DNA from: Candidatus Fermentibacterota bacterium
Lineage (GTDB): Bacteria; JAFGKV01
NCBI GenBank assembly: GCA_030620115.1
Contig: JAUXFG010000020.1
Coordinates: 1-36,885, forward strand
Direction of reading: 5' to 3'
DNA: 36,885 nucleotides
Both the position numbers and the translations under genes were made by a program. The notes beneath the pieces were generated by a model that searched no databases, was not told the DNA's origin, and saw nothing but the letters and a program-made list of their open reading frames with translations. Each line of letters opens with the position of its first letter. The stretch's first letter is position 1. Positions 15,467-24,238 of this stretch are shown here, piece after piece.

Positions 15467-16837
15467 ATGAAGATACTCCTCATACAGCTCAGATGGCCAC
15501 AGAACACGCCTCCGATCTACCCCATAGCTGTGTCTCGGCTCTGTGCGTCTCTTTCGGGGCAGGCATCGCCCATTGCACTTGATCTCAATTGCGTGCAGCA
15601 CCAAGGAAGTACAGTGCAGCGCATTCTGGAGGCAGAGACTCCTGACATGATCGGGATCTCTTTCAGAAACGTCGACAGTATCGAGTATGAAGATCTCTTC
15701 CTAAGCAACACTCCTCTGGCCTTCGTGTCTCCTTTGGAATCGCTCCGTTCTACGGTAGACGCGGTTCGCCAGTGGTGTTCCGATGTTCCCATCGTGGTAG
15801 GGGGACCGGCCTTCACGCTCTTCCCAGAAACCATCATGTCGAAGATCCCACAGATCGACATAGGCATTACGGGTGAGGGCGAGGAGACGATAGTCGAACT
15901 CGTGTCAACAATCGGCGAACCGGACAAGGTACGAGGGATCTGGCTGAGAAGAGATGGGCAGGTCGCTTTTACCGGTGATCGCCCTCCGATATGTTTGGAA
16001 CAGATGTCTATGCCTGACTTCAATGCCTTCGACACATCCCTGTACTCCGAATCTCGCTTTGCCTTCGGCATTGAATCCAAACGCGGCTGTGTCTTGCATT
16101 GTGCGTACTGCAACTACCCATTCCTGTCCGGCCGAAGCATTCGCATTAGAGATCCAAAAGGCGTAGTCGATGAGATTCAAGAATGGACAAGGCGCTTCGG
16201 CATACGGTCATTTCATTTCACTGATTCGGTCTTTAATATGCCCAAAACCCACGCCGAAGCCATATGCCATGAAATCCTGAGACGTCATCTCGACATTGAG
16301 TGGAAGGCCTTCTTTGCTATCGTGCCATTCGATGAATCCTTCGCCAATCTCGCAGTGAGAGCGGGATGCAGATTGTTTGAGTTCTCGCCTGATTTCATGG
16401 ACAATCACGTCCTGAGCAAGATGCACAAGAAATACACGGACAAGGACATATTCAGAACTCTGACAATAGCCAAACGAATAGCAGGCATGACCGTCATGTA
16501 TAACTTCATGGTTAATGCCCCAGGCGAGTCTCTGGGCTCCTTCGCTCGCACCATAGTTTTCGGCATGAGACTCAAGCGGCAGTTGGGATCGCGGGGCCTC
16601 ATGGGAACCCTCAATCACATCCGTATTTTTCCTTGGACACCGATACGCCGGCTCGCCGTCACCCAGGGCGTACTCACAGATGAGACTGACCTGCTGCCGG
16701 AAACACCGGAATCGGTCAAGGCCATATTCTATGTGCAACCACGGTCATTTCTAGTTGAGGGCTTGTATCGAATCTTCATCTGGCTCAGACGCGCGATCAA
16801 GTCAATTCGAGCTGCATACGGTCGGCATGATCGATAG
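15467..16837 (+). CDS. B12-binding domain radical SAM protein (class B-like)
   Basis: The 456-residue protein starts with a cobalamin-binding Rossmann-like domain (residues 1-150: Ile-Leu-Leu-Ile-Gln, Gly-Ile-Ser-Phe-Arg, Val-Val-Gly-Gly-Pro, Gly-Glu-Gly-Glu). The radical SAM motif follows as Cys208-x3-Cys212-x2-Cys215 inside Lys-Arg-Gly-Cys. The C-terminal 100 residues end in an amphipathic, Arg-rich helix that may sit on the membrane. Members of this class methylate unactivated carbons or remodel rings, for example in BchE-like and HpnJ-like enzymes. It is single and divergent from the symporter. No cobalamin-lower-ligand or obvious biosynthetic partner is near, so the substrate is unknown. 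Confidence 0.88.
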   Translation: MKILLIQLRWPQNTPPIYPIAVSRLCASLSGQASPIALDLNCVQHQGSTVQRILEAETPDMIGISFRNVDSIEYEDLFLSNTPLAFVSPLESLRSTVDAVRQWCSDVPIVVGGPAFTLFPETIMSKIPQIDIGITGEGEETIVELVSTIGEPDKVRGIWLRRDGQVAFTGDRPPICLEQMSMPDFNAFDTSLYSESRFAFGIESKRGCVLHCAYCNYPFLSGRSIRIRDPKGVVDEIQEWTRRFGIRSFHFTDSVFNMPKTHAEAICHEILRRHLDIEWKAFFAIVPFDESFANLAVRAGCRLFEFSPDFMDNHVLSKMHKKYTDKDIFRTLTIAKRIAGMTVMYNFMVNAPGESLGSFARTIVFGMRLKRQLGSRGLMGTLNHIRIFPWTPIRRLAVTQGVLTDETDLLPETPESVKAIFYVQPRSFLVEGLYRIFIWLRRAIKSIRAAYGRHDR

Positions 16838-16870
16838 CGCTCAGCTAGTGCTTTGGTAGATCGGAAAATC

Positions 16871-16960
16871 TAACCCGCATTTCTCACCAACGCTCGTCGT
16901 CTGTCCCTGCCTGTCCTGCCTGCCCTGAGCACGTCGAAGGGAGCGTAGTCGAAGGGAGCC
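16871..16960. repeat. Half copy of element A plus GTCGAAGGGAGC repeats
   Basis: Bases 16871-16888 read TAACCCGCATTTCTCACC, the left end of element A. The matching right end is missing. Next come CTGTCCCTGCCTGTCCTGCC and two copies of GTCGAAGGGAGC (about 16934 and 16948), a common interspersed repeat type. No gene lies between 16838 and 17026. Confidence 0.6.
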
Positions 16961-17026
16961 TACCCGTCTCGAGCAAAGCCGAGGAACCGAAGGGCGAGAT
17001 GGTGGAGATGCTCACGAGGTTTCATC

Positions 17027-17980
17027 ATGCAAGAGGAAGAAGTGACTGTTCTCAACAAATGGCTGGTGGCGATCCGTCCCTTCGCGCTGCCTGCATCCAC
17101 CATGCCCGTTCTATTCGGCACTGCCATGGCAGTGGCGATTGGTGGATTACCGCTGAATGTGTGGCTGTTTCTCGCGGCGATTCTCGCCATAGTAAGCCTC
17201 CATTCAGGGGCCAACATGCTGAACGACGTGAATGACTACCGAAAAGGACTCGACACGGACCCCACACCCGGGAGCGGCGCCATTGTGCGTGGTTATTTCT
17301 CGGACCAGACAATTCTGCGTGCTTCCATCGTCCTCCTCTGCATCGGTTCGCTCCTCGGGCTCTTCTTGGTATGGAAGACGGGGATGGTTCTGCTTGTCAT
17401 CGGCGCCATTGGTGTGTTCATCGGCGTATTCTACACGGCCGGCCCTCTGGCGCTCAAATACCATGCACTGGGTGATGTTGCCGTGTTCTTGAACTTCGGT
17501 ATTCTTGGAGCCCTGGGAGCCTGGGTCGTGCAGACGAAATCGTTCTCATGGCTGCCCGTGATATGGGCTGTGCCAATGGCATTGCTCGTCATTGCAATCC
17601 TTCACGCCAACAACTGGCGTGATACGGAAGGTGACATGAAGTCCGGCATTATCACCGTGGCATCGCTTCTGGGCGACAGAGGTTCACTCTTGTACTATGG
17701 CTTCTTGGTTTTTTCACCATTCGTGATCATCTGCGCCCTCATGGCTGTGCCCCGCATCGTTCCCTTGAGTACGGCGCCCATGCCACTGACGTTTTTTCTC
17801 ACCGGGCTTGCATTCCCCAGCGCGCACAAACTCTGGTGCAAAGCGCGAGCGAAAGAGGCACCACGCCAACCCCTTGATTTCGTCGCGCTCGACGGCGCCA
17901 CCGCCCAGCACAACATGCTCTTCGGTCTCCTCTGCACGGCCGCCCTGGTCGTGCATTATCTCATCGTGGCTGGGCCATAA
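17027..17980 (+). CDS. menA: UbiA family prenyltransferase, MenA-like
   Basis: The 317-residue product has about eight or nine membrane helices and both Asp-rich motifs that bind prenyl diphosphate and magnesium. The first is Asn66-Asp67-Val-Asn-Asp70-Tyr-Arg-Lys-Gly-Leu-Asp76. The second is Asn195-Asn-Trp-Arg-Asp199-Thr-Glu-Gly-Asp203. The Asn-Asn-x-Arg-Asp-x-x-x-Asp form is characteristic of 1,4-dihydroxy-2-naphthoate octaprenyltransferases, which make demethylmenaquinone. No other men genes are in the window. A GAGG motif lies seven bases before the ATG. MenA is the best reading; another quinone-type UbiA enzyme is possible. Confidence 0.82.
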   Translation: MQEEEVTVLNKWLVAIRPFALPASTMPVLFGTAMAVAIGGLPLNVWLFLAAILAIVSLHSGANMLNDVNDYRKGLDTDPTPGSGAIVRGYFSDQTILRASIVLLCIGSLLGLFLVWKTGMVLLVIGAIGVFIGVFYTAGPLALKYHALGDVAVFLNFGILGALGAWVVQTKSFSWLPVIWAVPMALLVIAILHANNWRDTEGDMKSGIITVASLLGDRGSLLYYGFLVFSPFVIICALMAVPRIVPLSTAPMPLTFFLTGLAFPSAHKLWCKARAKEAPRQPLDFVALDGATAQHNMLFGLLCTAALVVHYLIVAGP

Positions 17981-18288
17981 CCTGAAACCTCGTCGATTGA
18001 GGCCGGAGTTCGCAATCTTTGATCGGAGGTCCATATCGCCCCTCAATCCTGCAACCATGTCCATCCCTGGACCGATAGTGGTCATTCTCGGATATGAAGC
18101 CCGGACTTCTCACCGGGCTTTTGTAGTCCCGCTGCAGACACGGAACTATTCCAGCAGGAAGATGGTGAGAAGTTCGGGATAGGTATGTCCATCGCGGCAG
18201 CACACATTTCGTTTCTGTACTCACATGGCCATTGTTTCCCAACCTGAAAGGCATTTCGATTCGCGAGTCCACAGCTTCGGAAACGGCG
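17981..18288. other. Intergenic region
   Basis: No gene is visible in these 308 bases. They contain a family A element (18098-18181) and otherwise unremarkable sequence before the minus-strand gene remnants that follow. Confidence 0.6.
18098..18181. repeat. Palindromic element family A
   Basis: Starts AGCCCGGACTTCTCACC and ends GGTGAGAAGTTCGGGAT. The interior (GTCCCGCTGCAGACACGGAAC) is a degraded form of the GTCCCGCG/CGCGGGAC core seen in other copies. It lies downstream of menA. Confidence 0.75.
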
Positions 18289-18714
18289 CTATGTGAAATC
18301 CTCCCAGCTGCAAATCTTCTTGAACTCGCCATCGAACCACTCGCTGTTGCTAAAATGTGCCGGTGTTGTCATTTCGACATCCGTTCGCTCGAAGTCCGCG
18401 ATAGCCTCAGCTGACCATTTTTCCGGGTTCAACTTGTTGAAGAGACGGAGGAAGGAGGAATCATCATCTTCCTCAAGCGTCTTCCTTGGCTTCTCCAGTA
18501 TGGCTCGCACTGAGGTAGAACAAACCATCTGCTTTCGTGAGAATTCAAACCACCTAATCCTCTTAACGTGGTCATATCCTAGAAGGCTGCTGATGGCAAA
18601 GTCCAGAAGATCACCGGCATCCTAAGGATGCCCGAGGAAATCCTCTGCCGCCGTGCGCATGATTTGGATATGCCTTTCAGTATATTCCTGTTTTGTATAT
18701 CCACGGAATTTCAT
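18289..18714 (-). pseudogene. Remnant of a permuted papain-like (YiiX/C40-type) hydrolase
   Basis: Reading the minus strand from ATG 18714 gives 141 codons to a TAG at 18289, with one in-frame TAG at codon 31 (18622-18624). The frame continues well past it: Tyr-Thr-Lys-Gln-Glu-Tyr near the start, Leu-Leu-Asp-Phe-Ala after the stop, then Lys-Gln-Met-Val-Cys-Ser-Thr-Ser-Val-Arg-Ala and Thr-Thr-Pro-Ala-His-Phe. This resembles the C-terminal half of permuted NlpC/P60 or YiiX-type amidases, where a Cys-Ser segment follows the membrane-like helix and a Thr-Pro-x-x-Leu segment comes near the end. The N-terminal catalytic part is absent. Family call is by eye. Confidence 0.45.
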
Positions 18715-18745
18715 GGTAAACAACTACCCCTAAAGCCCACCAGAT

Positions 18746-18889
18746 CTAAGTGACCAGTCGGCGATCTACCCCTTGAGCAACTAACCGCCGGATGGTCTCG
18801 AAAGAGAGGAATGTCTTGCCTGATCGTCGAACTCCCGCCAAACCGACTATTTTGCCCGTTCCTGTCGGCAGAATTAGTCTCCCCCATGT
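18746..18889 (-). pseudogene. Fragment of an AAA_14/DUF4143-type ATPase
   Basis: On the minus strand a 45-codon open stretch reads Gly-Lys-Ile-Val-Gly-Leu-Ala-Gly-Val-Arg-Arg-Ser-Gly-Lys-Thr, a P-loop, followed by an Ile-Arg-Arg-Leu-Val-Ala-Gln-Gly-Val-Asp helix, then a stop. The Gly-(Val/Pro)-Arg-Arg-(Ser/Ala)-Gly-Lys-Thr loop followed by Leu-x-x-x-x-Gly-Val-(Asp/Pro) is typical of AAA_14 ATPases with a C-terminal DUF4143 domain. The rest of the gene is missing. Just upstream on this strand is a GGTGGGCACGG...CCCCTACATGGGG segment of the GGGCACGG palindromic repeat type, a likely breakpoint. Confidence 0.55.
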
Positions 18890-19068
18890 AGGGGTATCCG
18901 CCAGCTGGCGGACCGTGCCCACCGGAGGCTGGATGAAGATGGGATGTCGAAATGTGGATTATTTCTGCGCGAGCCCTAAGTTCCTGGGTTAGCTGTATCA
19001 TTCAGAAAGGTAATGGTTTTTCTGATTCTTTCTCACGACGCGTGTGCGCGGTCGCATGTCCAATTGCT

Positions 19069-19137
19069 TAACCCGGACTTCTCACTGGCTGTCGAAGCGA
19101 AGTCCCGCGTCGGACGCGGGATGAGAAATCCGGGTTA
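19069..19137. repeat. Palindromic element family A (compact copy)
   Basis: This 69-base copy is the cleanest. It begins TAACCCGGACTTCTCACT, has the core AGTCCCGCGTCGGACGCGGG, and ends ATGAGAAATCCGGGTTA. The outermost eight bases are perfectly complementary. It ends 24 bases before the sulfatase-fold gene. Confidence 0.8.
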
Positions 19138-19161
19138 GTCTGGTGACTCAGGAACATACCT

Positions 19162-21546
19162 ATGGCAAAAAGACATCTTGGCAGTAATCCACGCGTACCA
19201 CTGCTGGGTGAAAGCAGATTCCATGCGCCCCGGGGACAGCGGTATTTCCAGAGCATGCTGAAGACGGTGTTGGCGTGTGCATCGTGTCTGCTCAATGCCT
19301 GTGCCGGCCCACAACCATCCTTCGTCGGTCTTCTTGACCAGATCACCGACGGCGAACCGACCGGAAGCTGGAACGTTGTTGTAGAGGCTGTTGGACAACC
19401 CGCAGTCCGTTCCCTCATAAAGCAGAGCCATGGGATGAAGAACGAGCCCCGGGATAGTGGGCAATCTGTCAGGTCCTTGATCCCCATTTCCGCTTCAATT
19501 GAGGCCGGTGGAAAGATTTTCGTTAGGTTGACATCCCAAAAACCGTGGAAGGACGAAGGTAGTCTTGTCATCCGGCTAAGAGGCACGACCGGGAAAACAG
19601 TGAGCAAAACGATAGTACTAAAAGGGCGAAATGTGGAGTGTCTCCTTCCAGTACCGCTCACCGGTGCTGACGGTTTTGAGGTTGAGCATCTCGCCGAATC
19701 GAACACCGGGCTCAACTTGAACTCTCTTGTGGGCATTTCGGTTGGCGCCGAGGCCGATTCCATTCAACTTGCCAGAGCACGGATTTTTCTTGGATGGCTC
19801 GCAGAAGATAGATCAGGCAACGCCAGTTCAGGCTGTCGTTACAGGAAGTTTCCGGTCTCTTCGGACGGATGTACACGGTCTGGTGTTGCCTTGGTTACGG
19901 GCGATACATTGACGTTTGACATGCCTACCAAACTGAGTGAATCATGTTTTCGATTCTGGGCACTCGGGCTTAAGCACGGTACGGCATGTCAGACCGCCAC
20001 CCTGACATTGGAGGCAAGAACTCGACGAAGCTGGCGGAAGGTTGATTCATGGGAGATCACCAATAAGGACATTTCTCATTGGCGTGAGTTATCCGTTAAC
20101 ATCTCGGCATTCCCGAGAAATGCCAGTGCCGTTCGTTTTGTTCTTTTGGGAGACAGCTCACTCCTGGCGGTGTGCGAGCCTATGTTTTTTCGTGGATCAT
20201 CAGCGACATCCAAGAAGTTGAACCTGATTCTCATCATCCTCGATACCCTGAGAGCAGGCAGATTGGGTTGCTATGAGTATACTGAACGCCCCACTTCAGG
20301 AAGACTAGATTCACTGCTCGAGGCAAAAGGTTTTTTTCTGTTCAAGAAGGCATATTCTCCGGCACCGTGGACTCTTCCCGCGATATCCAGATTCCTAACT
20401 TCGAGATATCTCAATGCTTGTGGAGCCGCGGATGTTCCCCTTGAGAGCGAGACGCTTGCCGAGATCCTCAGGGCCAATGGGTACTATTGCGCAGGATTCA
20501 CCGGTGGCGGGATACTGCGTTTCGCCGGGTTCGAACAAGGCTTTCACGAATACCACTGGCCCGACGTTGCGTATGGAAAGATTGAGCATTCTTTTCCCGA
20601 AGCAAAGGCATGGATGTCGGGGGAACATCCTACGCCATTCTTTCTTTTCCTACATACGTATGAGACCCACATGCCATACACAAGAGACGTTTTCTGTGAA
20701 GGACTTCCTCACGGCCGGCTGGGTGATCTCTCAGTGGGAGAGCCCCTCGTGCCGAAAGGTTTCTCGATCTGCACAAACTTGAGCAAAGAAGAAAGCACAT
20801 ACGTCCAAGCAGCTTATGACGGAGGAGTCAGGACGGCTTGTGATGCGGCAGCGGAGTTTCTCCTCAATCTGAGCCGGTCGGGGTTTTGGGAAAATACGGT
20901 GGTTGTCATCTTGAGCGATCATGGGGAGGAGTTCTGGGACCATTCCACTGTTTTCGCCGAGCATTCCTCGACTTCTTTGTACGATGAACTCCTTCATGTG
21001 CCGTTCATGCTCTATACTCCTAATCTATCGAACAAGGGCATCAGGGAAGTGGAGTCGGAAGTGAGCATCGTCGACTTCCTACCGACTGCTGTGGAACTGC
21101 TGGGTCTCCCCTTCCGACATGCCGGCGATGGTATGAACCTTCAGCCACTGCTGAACAGCGAAACCTTGGAGAGGCGGATCCCAATTCTGGCACTTGATTT
21201 GCCTGAAGGAGAGCGATGGCCGTCAAAGGCGTGCGTCTTGTCTCAAGAAATCAAATATGTGGAACCGATTCATAGCAAATACTGGGCATCAAAAGAGATA
21301 AAGAAGCCGTGTTGGTATTATCCGGCAACTACTGAACTGTTCTTGCTGGACGAAGATCCCGCCGAGAGACACAACCGAGTGAGCGAAGCTCCTGAACTGG
21401 TGGCTCAGATGGCGTCTCTTTTGAGGGAAGGGCTCAGTTTGTCGCAAAAACCGAACCTGGGTGATACGGATCGTACTGAACCTCGGGCTATCTCTGCATC
21501 CCTGAGCAAACAACTGCGCGCGTTGGGTTACATAGGGGCACCGTGA
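19162..21546 (+). CDS. Sulfatase-fold hydrolase/phosphotransferase, probable lipoprotein
   Basis: The C-terminal 450 residues of this 794-residue product form an alkaline phosphatase superfamily sulfatase domain. Metal ligands are visible as Asp361 (Leu-Asp-Thr-Leu-Arg) and Asp586-His587 (Ser-Asp-His-Gly-Glu-Glu). At the nucleophile position the sequence is Trp-Thr404-Leu-Pro-Ala, so the residue is Thr, not the Cys/Ser of the formylglycine motif Cys-x-Pro-x-Arg. That favours phosphoglycerol-transferase-like or other non-sulfatase chemistry. The N-terminal 330 residues are beta-rich with no family I recognise. An in-frame ATG at 19255 gives a short lipoprotein signal (Leu-Leu-Asn-Ala-Cys), so the true protein may start there (763 residues) and be anchored to a membrane. 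No strong ribosome binding site separates the two starts. Confidence 0.82.
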   Translation: MAKRHLGSNPRVPLLGESRFHAPRGQRYFQSMLKTVLACASCLLNACAGPQPSFVGLLDQITDGEPTGSWNVVVEAVGQPAVRSLIKQSHGMKNEPRDSGQSVRSLIPISASIEAGGKIFVRLTSQKPWKDEGSLVIRLRGTTGKTVSKTIVLKGRNVECLLPVPLTGADGFEVEHLAESNTGLNLNSLVGISVGAEADSIQLARARIFLGWLAEDRSGNASSGCRYRKFPVSSDGCTRSGVALVTGDTLTFDMPTKLSESCFRFWALGLKHGTACQTATLTLEARTRRSWRKVDSWEITNKDISHWRELSVNISAFPRNASAVRFVLLGDSSLLAVCEPMFFRGSSATSKKLNLILIILDTLRAGRLGCYEYTERPTSGRLDSLLEAKGFFLFKKAYSPAPWTLPAISRFLTSRYLNACGAADVPLESETLAEILRANGYYCAGFTGGGILRFAGFEQGFHEYHWPDVAYGKIEHSFPEAKAWMSGEHPTPFFLFLHTYETHMPYTRDVFCEGLPHGRLGDLSVGEPLVPKGFSICTNLSKEESTYVQAAYDGGVRTACDAAAEFLLNLSRSGFWENTVVVILSDHGEEFWDHSTVFAEHSSTSLYDELLHVPFMLYTPNLSNKGIREVESEVSIVDFLPTAVELLGLPFRHAGDGMNLQPLLNSETLERRIPILALDLPEGERWPSKACVLSQEIKYVEPIHSKYWASKEIKKPCWYYPATTELFLLDEDPAERHNRVSEAPELVAQMASLLREGLSLSQKPNLGDTDRTEPRAISASLSKQLRALGYIGAP

Positions 21547-21718
21547 GATCTTTGCCCATTGATCGATTCTTGCGTTCACGATTCGCGGTCGACCCAACGA
21601 ACAGCGAAGACACATATGTATCACGCTGTAACTGACAGGGTCTCCTACCATTCTGCATGGGACGCCGGCACCGACTGTCAGGGAGTCAGTCTCCGATTCT
21701 TCGGAGACAACAAGCACC

Positions 21719-21866
21719 TAACCCGGACTTCTCACCGGCCTTCGTCATGAAATGGTTGAGATGGCATTGCCCGCAAGGCTTGCGACCGAGGCCGGCCGCA
21801 GGCGTATCCTCTGTCCCGCGTCTGACGCGGGACTGCAGCCGGAAGCTGGTGAGAAGTTCGGGCTAA
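21719..21866. repeat. Palindromic element family A (148-base copy)
   Basis: Begins TAACCCGGACTTCTCACC and ends GGTGAGAAGTTCGGGCTAA. The interior includes GTCCCGCGTCTGACGCGGGAC and a GAGGCCGGCCGCAGGCGTATCC stretch partly shared with the long copy at 747-947. It lies between the sulfatase-fold and GH97 genes. Confidence 0.75.
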
Positions 21867-21989
21867 GCTATTTCGAGGATTCTGCGAGTGAGGATCGATC
21901 AAAGGTGACCTAAAGATGAGATGTCAGAGTGTTAAGGTTATTCCTGGACATGCCCTAATAATGCGGACATTGTCATATCGGCTGCTGCA

Positions 21990-22018
21990 GCCGAAGGTTG
22001 GGGAGAGATCCGGGTTAG
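21990..22018. repeat. Right-end fragment of element A
   Basis: GGGGAGAGATCCGGGTTA matches the right terminus of family A with a few changes. No matching left end is seen. It ends 30 bases before the GH97 start. Confidence 0.5.
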
Positions 22019-22047
22019 CCGCGAACTGAACAATAGGGAGTGAATCC

Positions 22048-24081
22048 ATGAGAATCATATCGCTTATGCTTCTGTGCGGAATCTTTGTTCAAATCTCTCC
22101 AGGCCAGGAGTATGCCGTGACATCCCCCCTTGGCATCGTAACGGTGTCATTCATGTTGCAGGACGGCGCACCGTACTATCAGGTCACCCGGTTCGGAAGA
22201 GAGGTTATCAACCCATCGCGGCTCGGTTTCATTCTGGAAGATGCGCCGCTGCTGGCCGACGGGTTTCACGTGGCATCCTGTGATACGAGCCATTTCGATG
22301 AGATCTGGACACAACCCTGGGGCGAGAAGAAAGTGATTCGCAATAGCTACAACGAACTACGCATCAATCTAGTCGAGATTTCCGCGCCCAAGCGAACCAT
22401 GGCTATCGTGTTTCGTGTCTTCGACGATGGCATCGGGTTTCGCTACGAGATTCCGGAACAGCCTTCGCTCAACGACATCGAGATTCTGGATGAATTGACC
22501 GAATTCGCTTTGGCTGGAAACCACCAGGCTTGGTGGATTGGGGCGTATTGGTGGAACCGGTACGAGTACCTCTATCAACAATCGCCCATCAGCAAGATCG
22601 ATATGGTTCATACGCCGCTTACCATAGAGACGGAAGATGGTCTCTACCTGAGCATTCACGAAGCAGCTCTCACCGATTTTGCCAGCATGACCCTGATGCG
22701 GAAGGATGGCAATGTCCTGAAGGCGGATCTCGTTCCGTGGTCAGACGGCATCAAGGTGAAAACCTCGACTCCGATGCATTCACCCTGGCGAACGGTCCAG
22801 ATAGCCGACACCCCGGGTGGTCTGATCACCTCATATCTCATTCTCAACTTGAACGAACCAAACAAGCTCGGCGATGTTTCCTGGGTGAAACCAGGCAAGT
22901 ATATCGGCATCTGGTGGGAGATGCACTTAGACAAGTCTACGTGGGGATCCGGGCCTCGACACGGCGCGACAACCGCCAACGCAAAGCGCTATGTCGATTT
23001 CGCGGCGGTTCATGGCTTCGATGGCGTTTTGGTTGAGGGCTGGAACGTCGGCTGGGATGGCGACTGGATCAAAAACAGCGACAAATTCCAGTTCACCACG
23101 CCCCATCCTGACTTTGATATCGTGGAGGTGACCAGCTATTCGGCAGATAAGGGTGTCCGTCTGATCGGTCATCATGAGACCTCCGGTGGGATCTCCAACT
23201 ACGAGCGTCAAATGGCCGATGCATTCGCTTACTACGAGCGTTTGGGAGTTCGAGCGGTTAAGACAGGGTACGTCAATCACGGTCAAGGCATCAAGCGACT
23301 CGATGAGAATGGAAAGGCTCAAGGTGAATGGCATCACGGCCAGTTCATGGTTCGGCACTACCGAAAGGCGGTAGAAGAAGCCGCCAAACACCATCTCATG
23401 CTTGACGTGCACGAGCCGATCAAGGACACGGGCATCAGGCGTACCTATCCGAATATGATGACACGAGAAGGCGCTCGCGGTCAGGAGTTCAACGCGTGGG
23501 GGCCCAAAGGGGGAAACCCACCCGAGCATACGACAATCCTTCCGTTTACTCGACTCCTCTCCGGACCCATGGATTTCACGCCCGGCATCTTCGACCTGCT
23601 CTTGGAAGACCATCGGCCCGACAACCGTGTCAACACCACGCTTGCGAAGCAGTTGGCCCTCTATGTTGTGCTCTACAGCCCACTGCATATGGCCGCTGAC
23701 CTGTCGGAGAACTACGAGGCACGACCGGAGCCATTCCAATTCATTGTCGACGTGCCGACCGATTGGGAAGACACCCGTGTTCTCAATGGTCGTATTGGCG
23801 ATTATGTGATCATTGCACGGAAAGACAGGAACAGTGATGACTGGTATCTGGGAAGCATCACTGACGAGGAGGGACGTGTGCTGGAGGCACCGCTGCGCTT
23901 TCTCGAATCGGGCACGCAGTATATGGCCGAGATCTATCGTGATGGGCCGGCTGCGGACTGGGAGAGCAGTCCGTACGATATTGAAATAGAGCATATCCCG
24001 GTTGACAATGCGACGACCCTCCAGCTTCGGTTGGCGCCTGGCGGCGGGCAGGCGATTCGGTTCGTAGCCGCTGGCGACTAG
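22048..24081 (+). CDS. Glycoside hydrolase family 97 (alpha-glucosidase/galactosidase-like)
   Basis: GH97 enzymes cleave alpha-linked glucose or galactose from oligosaccharides, normally in the periplasm. The 677-residue product has a signal peptide (to about residue 20), an N-terminal beta-sandwich, a TIM barrel and a small C-terminal beta domain. Diagnostic motifs are Gly-Ile-Trp-Trp-Glu-Met-His-Leu, Gly-Trp-Asn-x-Gly-Trp, His-Glu-Pro-Ile-Lys-Asp-Thr-Gly-Ile-Arg-Arg-Thr-Tyr-Pro-Asn-Met-Met, and Arg-Glu-Gly-Ala-Arg-Gly-Gln-Glu. The Glu in His-Glu-Pro is the pattern of the inverting SusB-type branch rather than the retaining branch. GGGAG precedes the ATG. No SusC/SusD pair is nearby, so it is not in an obvious utilisation locus. 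Full length. Confidence 0.93.
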   Translation: MRIISLMLLCGIFVQISPGQEYAVTSPLGIVTVSFMLQDGAPYYQVTRFGREVINPSRLGFILEDAPLLADGFHVASCDTSHFDEIWTQPWGEKKVIRNSYNELRINLVEISAPKRTMAIVFRVFDDGIGFRYEIPEQPSLNDIEILDELTEFALAGNHQAWWIGAYWWNRYEYLYQQSPISKIDMVHTPLTIETEDGLYLSIHEAALTDFASMTLMRKDGNVLKADLVPWSDGIKVKTSTPMHSPWRTVQIADTPGGLITSYLILNLNEPNKLGDVSWVKPGKYIGIWWEMHLDKSTWGSGPRHGATTANAKRYVDFAAVHGFDGVLVEGWNVGWDGDWIKNSDKFQFTTPHPDFDIVEVTSYSADKGVRLIGHHETSGGISNYERQMADAFAYYERLGVRAVKTGYVNHGQGIKRLDENGKAQGEWHHGQFMVRHYRKAVEEAAKHHLMLDVHEPIKDTGIRRTYPNMMTREGARGQEFNAWGPKGGNPPEHTTILPFTRLLSGPMDFTPGIFDLLLEDHRPDNRVNTTLAKQLALYVVLYSPLHMAADLSENYEARPEPFQFIVDVPTDWEDTRVLNGRIGDYVIIARKDRNSDDWYLGSITDEEGRVLEAPLRFLESGTQYMAEIYRDGPAADWESSPYDIEIEHIPVDNATTLQLRLAPGGGQAIRFVAAGD

Positions 24082-24238
24082 ATTGGTCATGCGAAGGCGA
24101 TTCTGACAGTGTGCAAGAAGGGTAGAGAGTCATGGTATGAACCCTCGAGAGAGTCTCTCTACGACGGTCGTGAGATGAAAACGCTGAACTCAAGGAAGTT
24201 GATCTCATTCATCGAAGTATCTGGAAGCCGATAGAGCG

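Noticed and set aside
13744-15507. Extension of the symporter to 587 residues
   Set aside because: The first 104 residues are not hydrophobic and do not resemble the family; AAGGAGG before ATG 15195 fixes the start.
22927-24090. A 387-codon minus-strand frame
   Set aside because: It is antisense to the GH97 gene, whose motifs are unambiguous.
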